Positions 26,666 through 32,651 of a stretch of 32,651 nt of DNA are shown here, one piece after another. Each line of letters begins with the position of its first letter. Position 1 is the first letter of the stretch. Below the pieces are notes generated by a model. That model was given only the letters and a program-made list of their open reading frames with translations, was not told where the DNA came from and made no database searches. Position numbers and translations under genes: made by a program. Source of the stretch: Bacilli bacterium (GTDB lineage: Bacteria > Bacillota_I > Bacilli_A > RF39 > UBA660); assembly GCA_017510225.1 (NCBI GenBank), contig JAFWNS010000012.1:1-32651 (forward strand). Direction: 5' to 3'.

Positions 26666-28702
26666 ATGAAGCGAATTAAAAGTGGGATATCAAAATTATT
26701 TAAGAACATAAAACATCTTTGTTATAGAATAGTTAAAGAACATTTAATAAGAGAATATATAAAGAAAAATAAACTATTCTGTACTTATGTATTAACTTGC
26801 ATAATTAATTCAACTCTTCTAAGATTTTTTTGCATGCATACACTTGAGAACTACTTATCTATTAAACCAATAATAGCAGATTTAACTGTTATTGTGTTAG
26901 TAGGATCAGTATGCTACTTATTTAAACCTAAAAATAGATTTGCTTATTTATTGTTTGTAGAAATATTATTTACTGCAATCTGTATGATTAATTCTATGTA
27001 TTATACTTTCTATACATCATTTGCTTCAGTATCAATGTTGTCTTTAACACAATATATTGGTGAAGTAGGGGATGCAGTAGTAGAAAATGTTATTCAAATA
27101 AAAGATTTAATATATCTACTTGGACCAATTGCCCTAATAATAGTTCATATAAGATTAAAGAAAATAAATTATTATAAAAAAATAGAATCTAAAGCAAAAA
27201 GAAAGAAAAGGACACTTAGAACATTAGCTGCATCAGGAGTACTTGCATTAATGTTCTTAGTAACTTTAACTTCTTTAGATGTAACTAGATTAATAAAACA
27301 ATGGAATAGGGAATATATAGTTATGAAGTTTGGTATTTATGTATATCAAGCTAATGATGTAGTAACTTCTATTCAACCAAAGATAAATTCATTATTTGGT
27401 TATGATCAAGCTAAAAAGAAATTTAATGATTATTTTAAAGATGTAAAAAAACCAGCAGCTAATGAATATACAAATATATTTGAAGGTAAAAATGTTATAG
27501 TAATCCACGGTGAAAGTATGCAAACAAATACTATTGGATTAAAGTTTAATGGACAAGAATTAATGCCTAATTTAACTAAGATGGCACATGAAGGAATGTA
27601 TTTCTCTAACTTCCATTCACAAGTTAGTGTTGGTACTAGTAGTGATACTGAGTTAACTTATAATACATCATTAATGCCAACTCAAAGTGGAACAGCTTTT
27701 GTTTCGTATTCAGATAGAGAATATATTGGTATACCTAAATTATTAAATCAAAAAGGATATTATTGTTATAGTATGCATGCTAATAATGCAGATTTCTGGA
27801 ATAGACGTGCTATGCATAAGAGTTTAGGTTATAATAAATTCTTTGCTAAGGCAGATTATAATGTAACTAAAGAAAACACTATAGGATTAGGACTTAATGA
27901 TAAAGAATTCTTTAAACAATCTATTCCTAAGATGCAAAAAGTAGCTAAGAAACATGATAAATGGTATAGTATCTCAATCATGTTAACAAACCATACTCCA
28001 TTCTCTGAAGTAGATAAATATGGGGAATTCGATCTTACTTTAAAAGATGGTGATAAGACTTATCCATATATGGAAGGTACTAAACTAGGTAATTACTTTA
28101 AATCTGCTCATTATGCAGATGGAGCTTTAGGAGAATTCTTAGATGAATTAGATAAGGCTGGACTTCTAGAAAATACAGTTGTTGTATTATATGGAGATCA
28201 TGATGGAAGACTTCCTAGAAAAGATTATAATAGAATGCATAATTATGATAAAGTTAATGATAAAACATTAGATCCAGAAGATCCTAACTATAAAGAATAT
28301 GATTCATATCAATATGAATTAGGAAGAAAAGTACCATTCATTATATGGACTAAAGATATGAAAGGTACTAAGCTAAATAAAGAACATAAGAATGTTATGG
28401 GTATGTATGATGTTATGCCTACACTAGGAAATATGTTTGGATTCTATAATAAATATACTTTAGGACATGATATATTTACTATTAAGAACAATAATATAGT
28501 AGTATTCCCTAATGGTAACTGGGTTACTAATAAAGTATATTATGATAGTCAAAAAGGAGAATACTTATCTCTAAATGGTGAAGCTATAAGTGAAAAAGAA
28601 ATAGAAAAGAATAATGACTATGCAACTAAATTACTAGATGTATCTAATGATATAATAGTATTTAATCTATTAAAAGATACAAAAGAAGAAAAAGTTAAAT
28701 AA
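26666..28702 (+). CDS. LTA synthase family phosphoglycerol transferase
   Basis: 678-aa polytopic enzyme with five N-terminal hydrophobic segments (to about residue 215) and an extracellular sulfatase-like domain, as in LtaS, which polymerises glycerol phosphate from phosphatidylglycerol into lipoteichoic acid. Visible motifs are VIVIHGESMQ (metal-binding Glu), GTSSDTEL (residues 323-330), HANNADFWNR, MLTNHTPF and YGDHDGR. Aligning the Asp of this motif with S. aureus LtaS (GKTSD, nucleophile Thr300) places Ser325 at the nucleophile position, with Thr324 adjacent; this variant recurs in related enzymes as I recall them. The ATG directly abuts the yihY stop, with ribosome-binding site AAGGGAGAAAG ahead. 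Substrate polymer inferred. Confidence 0.9.
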   Translation: MKRIKSGISKLFKNIKHLCYRIVKEHLIREYIKKNKLFCTYVLTCIINSTLLRFFCMHTLENYLSIKPIIADLTVIVLVGSVCYLFKPKNRFAYLLFVEILFTAICMINSMYYTFYTSFASVSMLSLTQYIGEVGDAVVENVIQIKDLIYLLGPIALIIVHIRLKKINYYKKIESKAKRKKRTLRTLAASGVLALMFLVTLTSLDVTRLIKQWNREYIVMKFGIYVYQANDVVTSIQPKINSLFGYDQAKKKFNDYFKDVKKPAANEYTNIFEGKNVIVIHGESMQTNTIGLKFNGQELMPNLTKMAHEGMYFSNFHSQVSVGTSSDTELTYNTSLMPTQSGTAFVSYSDREYIGIPKLLNQKGYYCYSMHANNADFWNRRAMHKSLGYNKFFAKADYNVTKENTIGLGLNDKEFFKQSIPKMQKVAKKHDKWYSISIMLTNHTPFSEVDKYGEFDLTLKDGDKTYPYMEGTKLGNYFKSAHYADGALGEFLDELDKAGLLENTVVVLYGDHDGRLPRKDYNRMHNYDKVNDKTLDPEDPNYKEYDSYQYELGRKVPFIIWTKDMKGTKLNKEHKNVMGMYDVMPTLGNMFGFYNKYTLGHDIFTIKNNNIVVFPNGNWVTNKVYYDSQKGEYLSLNGEAISEKEIEKNNDYATKLLDVSNDIIVFNLLKDTKEEKVK

Positions 28703-28714
28703 AGGAGAATATAT

Positions 28715-29371
28715 ATGAAATTGAGAAAGAGTGCTAAAAGATTTTTAACTATAATATTAATAATAGCTATCATCATTGGAGGATACTTCGCTTATAAGAC
28801 ATTTATAGATAATGGTGAAGTAAAAGAAGTAAAAGTAATTCATCGTATACCAAAGTATGGATATGAATTAAAAGATAATAAAGACTCTAGATATAAAAAG
28901 ATGTTCTATCAATTAGAAAAGATATTAAAGAAATCAGATGTATCTGAAGAAAAATATGTTAAAAAGATATCAGAAATGTTTATATATGATTTCTATACTC
29001 TAAGTAATAAGAGTGCTAAAACAGATATAGGTGGAACTGATTTTGTATATAATAAGATATTAGATAATTTCATACTTAATGCAGAAGATACATATTATAA
29101 ATATGTAGAAAGTAATATATATAATCAAAGACATCAAGATTTACCTAAAGTAACTGATATAAAGATTGATAATGTAGAAAAAACTAGTTTCAAATATGAT
29201 GATAAAGAAGAAAAAACTAAAACTAAATATGATGATAAAGAAGATACTGAAGCTTATAAAGTAAAAGTGTCTTGGAAATATAATAGTGGTAAATACGATA
29301 GTTATCAAAATGAAGCTACTTTAGTATTTATACATGATGGAATTAAGCTAGTTTTAGTAGAATTACAATAA
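28715..29371 (+). CDS. membrane-anchored extracytoplasmic protein, unknown
   Basis: 218-aa protein with a basic N-terminus and one hydrophobic anchor at about residues 10-27 (FLTIILIIAIIIGGYFAY), then an extracytoplasmic domain. The helix-rich front and beta-rich end (KVKVSWKYNSGKYDSYQNEATLVF) would fit an NTF2-like fold, but this is a guess. A duplicated KYDDKE segment occurs near residues 160-177 and is encoded by a 20-bp direct repeat. It is last gene of the operon, 12 nt after the LtaS-like gene, so an envelope role alongside it is plausible. No known family is recognised. Confidence 0.7.
   Translation: MKLRKSAKRFLTIILIIAIIIGGYFAYKTFIDNGEVKEVKVIHRIPKYGYELKDNKDSRYKKMFYQLEKILKKSDVSEEKYVKKISEMFIYDFYTLSNKSAKTDIGGTDFVYNKILDNFILNAEDTYYKYVESNIYNQRHQDLPKVTDIKIDNVEKTSFKYDDKEEKTKTKYDDKEDTEAYKVKVSWKYNSGKYDSYQNEATLVFIHDGIKLVLVELQ
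29192..29244 (+). repeat. 33-bp-period in-frame direct repeat
   Basis: Twenty identical bases occur at 29192-29211 and 29225-29244, exactly 33 bp (11 codons) apart, inside the preceding gene. The copies are identical at DNA level, so the duplication is recent. Confidence 0.8.
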
Positions 29372-29372
29372 T

Positions 29373-29399
29373 AAAACAGATCTTTAAGATCTGTTTTTT
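29373..29399. terminator. bidirectional terminator
   Basis: Stem AAAACAGATCT (29373-29383) and AGATCTGTTTT (29387-29397) with loop TTA. Ts follow on the plus strand and the A-tract gives Ts on the minus strand. It closes the LTA operon and the convergent tetR gene. Confidence 0.88.
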
Positions 29400-29967
29400 A
29401 TTTATAAATATTATTTGGTAACAATTTATCTAAGTAATTTAATATATCATCCTTAGTATATTTATTTGGTTCTATTACATATAAAATACAAACATTAATA
29501 GAAGCACTAACATAGAAATTAGAAATAATTTCTATTGGGATATCTTCATCGTAAGAATTATTTTCTTTCAACTTATTTTCAACATCTTTTAGAATAGTAG
29601 TCCTAAATATATCACTAGATATAGAGTTATTATTATTTTTAATAATAGAAGAATATATATCTAAATTCTTACTAATATGATTAAATAATAATTCTACTAT
29701 CTTCATATAATAATCTTTAGCAGAAGTAAAGTTATGATTTTCTTCTAGTTTATCTGCTAAATCATTTTCTAAATCATTTAATAAAGATGATAATAACTCA
29801 TATTTATCATTAAAGTGATCATAGAAAGTAGATCTATTAACTAAAGATACATTACATATTTCAGATACTTTAATATCTTCAAACGCTTTATTTTCCATTA
29901 TAGATAATAATCCATCATATAAACTTTTTTTAGTTTTAATAACTCTTAAATCTTCTTTTTTCTTCAT
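29398..29967 (-). CDS. TetR family transcriptional regulator
   Basis: 189-aa one-component regulator. The N-terminal helix-turn-helix is at about residues 25-55 (FEDIKVSEICNVSLVNRSTF, then YDHFNDKYELL), the classic TetR pattern including the conserved FYDHF. The C-terminal ligand domain is variable. ATG 29967 is chosen because the ribosome-binding site AGGTGAT lies four bases upstream; a GTG start three codons earlier would overlap it. It is transcribed divergently from the MMPL transporter at 30147, the usual arrangement for a TetR repressor controlling an efflux or export gene. The intergenic region holds inverted repeats that could be its operators, so autoregulation and control of the transporter are inferred. 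Confidence 0.92.
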   Translation of the reverse strand: MKKKEDLRVIKTKKSLYDGLLSIMENKAFEDIKVSEICNVSLVNRSTFYDHFNDKYELLSSLLNDLENDLADKLEENHNFTSAKDYYMKIVELLFNHISKNLDIYSSIIKNNNNSISSDIFRTTILKDVENKLKENNSYDEDIPIEIISNFYVSASINVCILYVIEPNKYTKDDILNYLDKLLPNNIYK

Positions 29968-29984
29968 AAAAATCACCTATATAT

Positions 29985-30012
29985 ATTATACATATAAAAC
30001 AACTTTTGTAAA
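29985..30012 (-). promoter_or_regulatory. tetR promoter
   Basis: On the minus strand: TTTACA (30012 to 30007), 16-nt spacer, TATAAT (29990 to 29985), 17 nt before the tetR ATG. The -35 overlaps the inverted repeat at 30002-30028. Confidence 0.7.
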
Positions 30013-30028
30013 GATAACCAACAAAAGT
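30002..30028. promoter_or_regulatory. inverted repeat, candidate TetR operator 1
   Basis: Perfect 8-bp arms ACTTTTGT (30002-30009) and ACAAAAGT (30021-30028) separated by 11 nt. It covers the tetR -35 element. Operator function is inferred from position and symmetry. Confidence 0.5.
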
Positions 30029-30057
30029 GTGATAAATAACGGACAATTTTATATAAT
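30029..30057 (+). promoter_or_regulatory. distal candidate promoter of the MMPL operon
   Basis: GTGATA (30029-30034), 17-nt spacer, TATAAT (30052-30057). It would give a leader of about 80 nt, unusually long for this window. Confidence 0.45.
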
Positions 30058-30064
30058 TTGTTCG
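30040..30064. promoter_or_regulatory. inverted repeat, candidate TetR operator 2
   Basis: Arms CGGACAA (30040-30046) and TTGTTCG (30058-30064) with one mismatch and 11-nt spacing. It covers the -10 of the distal promoter. The G+C content of the arms stands out against the AT-rich background. Confidence 0.45.
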
Positions 30065-30091
30065 ATAAAGTACGTTTTCATAATATTGTTA

Positions 30092-30120
30092 ATGAAAAAA
30101 ATATATATTTTTCATATAAT
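30092..30120 (+). promoter_or_regulatory. proximal candidate promoter of the MMPL operon with internal palindrome
   Basis: ATGAAA (30092-30097), 17-nt spacer, TATAAT (30115-30120), 26 nt before the MMPL ATG, the usual distance in this window. The spacer is largely filled by an inverted repeat TGAAAAA (30093-30099) and TTTTTCA (30108-30114), a position where a repressor would block polymerase. Confidence 0.5.
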
Positions 30121-30146
30121 ATATAGCTAGGAAGGAAGCGTTAGGG

Positions 30147-32219
30147 ATGAATAAAGTATTTAAGTTTATAGCGTATCATTCAAAATTAATATTAATAATT
30201 AGTTTAGCTTTATTAATACCTGCTTTATATGGGTTTATAAATACTAGAATTAATTATGATATATTAGTTTATTTACCAAAAGATATAGAGACTATTAAAG
30301 GTCAGAATATATTAACTAAAGACTTTGGTATAGGATCATATGCTTTTGTAATGACGAATGATAAATCACAGAAAAACATTTTAGAATTAGAACAAAAAAT
30401 TAAAGATATTAAAGGGGTTAATGGAGTAGCGAGTGTAGTAGATGTCCTAGATACTACTATTCCACATGAAATGTTACCAGATGAGATAGGTGATAAGATT
30501 TATAAAGATGGGGAAACAGTTATACTGGTGACTTATAAAGATTCAACATCCACTGAAAATACTATTAAAGCAGTAGAGAAGACTAGAAAAGTAGTTAGGG
30601 ATGCTAATCAAGTAAGTAGTATGACTTCTATGGTTATAGATACTAAAAACATTTCAGATCAAGAATTATTTACCTATGTAGTAATAGCTGTAATATTTTG
30701 TTTAATTATATTATTAATTGCAACAGACTCCTATATAATACCAGTATTACTTTTATCTAATATAGGAGTAGCAATTTTATATAATATGGGATCTAATCTA
30801 TTCTTAGGAGAGATTAGTTATATTACTAAAGCAATTACTGCTATACTTCAATTAGGTGTAACAACAGACTTCTCAATATTCTTATATCATAAATATGAAC
30901 ATGCTAAAGAAAAATATAAAGATAAAAGAGAAGCAATGGCTCAAGCTATTAAAATGACCTTTAAATCAGTTATAGGTTCATCTCTAACAACCTTTGCAGG
31001 TTTCTTAGCTCTATGTACTATGGATTTAACTTTAGGAACTGATATAGGTATAGTAATGGCTAAAGGAGTTATGTGTGGACTACTATGTGTGCTTACTTTA
31101 TTCCCAGCTCTATTACTTGTATTTGATAAAATAATAGATAAAACAAAACATAGAAGTTTCGCACCGCACTTTAAAAGAGTACAACAATTCTCAATTAAAA
31201 GATATATATTTATAATAATAGCTTTCATAGTACTTATGGTACCAGCTTTTATAGGTAATTCTAATTATGATGTTTATTATAAATTAGATGAATCACTACC
31301 TAAAGATTTACCATTCCATGTTGCAAATACTAAGTTAGCTAAAAAGTTTAATATAGTTTCACCAGAAATTATATTAATAGATAAAGATATGAAAACTGAT
31401 AAAGTAGAATCTTTAGTAGAAGACTTAAAAGATGTAGAAGGAATAGACTTAGTACTTGCACCATCTACTATGGATAGTGATATAGAAGATCTATTACCAG
31501 AAGATTTAACTAAAAGACTTACTAGTAAAGATTATCAAATGGTTATAATGAATTCATCTTATGAGATTGCATCTAATAAATTAAATAAACAAGTAGTAGA
31601 TATAGACAAAATAGTTAAAAAGTATGATAAGAAGGGTATAATCGCTGGAGAAGGACCTTTAATGAAAGACTTAGTAACTATAGCTGACCATGACTTTAAA
31701 ATGGTTAATTATACATCTATTGCGGTTATATTTGTAATTATGTTAATAGTATTACAATCATTTGGATTACCAATAATATTAATATTTACTATAGAATTCG
31801 CAATATTTATGAATATGGCTTGTGCATACTTTACTGGAACTAAACTACCATTTATAGCATCCATTATAGTTGGTACTATCCAGTTAGGAGCAACCATAGA
31901 TTATGCTATATTAATGTCTACTAAATACTTAGAAGAAAGAGTAAGATTTAAAGATAAAATAAAAGCTATAAAAGAAACATTACGATTAACAGTACCATCC
32001 ATCATAACATCAGCTCTATGTTTCTTTGCCGCAACTATTGGAGTTGCTATATATACTAAAATAGATATGATTGGAGCAATCTGTAGCTTACTAGCTAGAG
32101 GATCCATAATAAGTATGTTAGTAGTAATATTAATACTACCATCATTACTAATAGTATTTGATAAATTTATATTAAAAACTACAAGAATAAAGGAGGTTAA
32201 TCAATATGAAGAAGATTAA
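30147..32219 (+). CDS. MMPL/RND family transporter
   Basis: 690-aa inner-membrane transporter of the MMPL branch of the RND superfamily, with two homologous halves: TM1 (about 13-31), a soluble loop, a five-TM bundle (about 175-330), then the same plan again (TM7 about 352-370 and bundle from about 525). Likely proton-relay aspartates lie in the matching GVTTDFSIFLYHKYE and GATIDYAILMSTKYLEE segments. Such proteins export lipids, peptides or drugs. ATG 30147 follows GGAAGGA at about 30131-30137. It is divergent from tetR, which probably represses it, and overlaps the downstream secreted-protein gene by 14 nt. The substrate is not evident. Confidence 0.92.
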   Translation: MNKVFKFIAYHSKLILIISLALLIPALYGFINTRINYDILVYLPKDIETIKGQNILTKDFGIGSYAFVMTNDKSQKNILELEQKIKDIKGVNGVASVVDVLDTTIPHEMLPDEIGDKIYKDGETVILVTYKDSTSTENTIKAVEKTRKVVRDANQVSSMTSMVIDTKNISDQELFTYVVIAVIFCLIILLIATDSYIIPVLLLSNIGVAILYNMGSNLFLGEISYITKAITAILQLGVTTDFSIFLYHKYEHAKEKYKDKREAMAQAIKMTFKSVIGSSLTTFAGFLALCTMDLTLGTDIGIVMAKGVMCGLLCVLTLFPALLLVFDKIIDKTKHRSFAPHFKRVQQFSIKRYIFIIIAFIVLMVPAFIGNSNYDVYYKLDESLPKDLPFHVANTKLAKKFNIVSPEIILIDKDMKTDKVESLVEDLKDVEGIDLVLAPSTMDSDIEDLLPEDLTKRLTSKDYQMVIMNSSYEIASNKLNKQVVDIDKIVKKYDKKGIIAGEGPLMKDLVTIADHDFKMVNYTSIAVIFVIMLIVLQSFGLPIILIFTIEFAIFMNMACAYFTGTKLPFIASIIVGTIQLGATIDYAILMSTKYLEERVRFKDKIKAIKETLRLTVPSIITSALCFFAATIGVAIYTKIDMIGAICSLLARGSIISMLVVILILPSLLIVFDKFILKTTRIKEVNQYEED

Positions 32220-32651
32220 TAAGTTAATAACACTAATATTAGTACTTGGATTATTTAGTCCAATAACTACTTTAGCTTTAACTAAAAAAGAAACTATTTA
32301 TAATACAATTGACTATACTGGTAAAGTAGAAAAAACTATTATAAATAATCATCTATTTGAAATCCCAAAAGGTAGGGTAGAAGATGAAACTGAATTAAAA
32401 AATATTCTAAATATAAATGGAGATGAAACATTTAAATTAGAGGGTAATAAATTAATATGGAATTCTAATGGAAAAGATATATTCTATAGAGGAGAAATTA
32501 ATAAAGAATTACCACTTTCTATAAAAACTACTTATTATTTAGATGGAAAAGAAGTTAATCCAAAGAAAATAGTAGGTAAAAAAGGTAATATAGAAATAAG
32601 ATTACAGTTTACTAATAATAGTTATTCTAAAGAAGATAATATGTATTTACC
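32206..32651 (+). CDS. secreted MMPL-associated protein, 5' part (runs off the window)
   Basis: The first 148 codons of a gene cut by the window end. ATG 32206 has the ribosome-binding site AAGGAGG (32190-32196), within the end of the MMPL gene. The N-terminus MKKINKLITLILVLGLF followed by SPITTLALT is a signal peptide. The mature part contains KKETIYNTIDYTGKVEKTI, LNINGDETF, IFYRGEINKELPLSIKTTYYLDGKEV and a GKKGNIEIRLQFTN strand. This layout matches extracytoplasmic proteins often encoded next to MMPL transporters in Firmicutes, from memory of such loci. It probably works with the transporter at the membrane. Its C-terminus, where a membrane anchor would be expected, is not in the window. 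Confidence 0.78.
   Translation, partial: MKKINKLITLILVLGLFSPITTLALTKKETIYNTIDYTGKVEKTIINNHLFEIPKGRVEDETELKNILNINGDETFKLEGNKLIWNSNGKDIFYRGEINKELPLSIKTTYYLDGKEVNPKKIVGKKGNIEIRLQFTNNSYSKEDNMYL

Overview
The window is an AT-rich (by eye well under one-third G+C), gene-dense bacterial chromosome segment. It starts in the 3' end of a 23S rRNA gene and stops inside a secreted-protein gene. It points to a low-G+C Firmicutes/Mollicutes-related lineage with a Gram-positive envelope: AGA-dominated arginine codons, a short 5S rRNA, a sortase, an LTA-synthase-family enzyme, a GatCAB amidotransferase and an NAD-dependent ligase. TGA is a stop here: tsaE and a 34-codon gene both end in TGA, each overlapping the ATG of the next gene, and tryptophan is TGG. 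I infer an uncultured gut-type Bacilli/Erysipelotrichia-like relative, but the sequence does not name a species.

Layout. (1) 1-505: 3' end of 23S, 5S rRNA and a terminator. (2) 508-3057: t6A tRNA-modification cluster tsaE-tsaB-rimI-like-tsaD. (3) 3063-6427: three independently promoted genes of unclear role: an unknown cytoplasmic protein, a FIST-domain sensor protein, and a protein built from nine 23-residue repeats. (4) 6422-8940, minus strand: a three-gene ABC importer of the SsuABC/THI5 type. (5) 9012-9536: a YfcE-like phosphodiesterase. (6) 9562-12429: a five-gene unit made of a 34-aa hydrophobic peptide, a sortase, a multi-pass membrane protein with a repeated tail, a protein with an RNA polymerase alpha-CTD-like domain, and a small charged protein. 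This is the most unusual module here. (7) 12420-23198: housekeeping block pcrA, nucleotidyltransferase, Bax-inhibitor-1 protein, a two-TM surface protein, ligA and gatCAB, echoing the pcrA-ligA-gatCAB neighbourhood known from Bacillus. (8) 23199-29399: envelope/signalling operon with a small membrane protein, a dual-sensor GGDEF protein with a non-canonical DGNEF motif, a YihY-family membrane protein, an LtaS-like phosphoglycerol transferase and a membrane-anchored unknown. (9) 29398-32651: a TetR regulator divergent from an MMPL/RND-family transporter and its secreted partner, with several inverted repeats in the shared intergenic region.

Regulatory architecture is compact. Most transcription units have a TATAAT-like -10 only 17-29 nt upstream of the start codon, so leaders are very short. 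Several -35 elements lie inside or directly after the terminator of the preceding gene. No tRNA gene, CRISPR array, insertion sequence or riboswitch was seen, and no gene-free stretch exceeds 300 bases.
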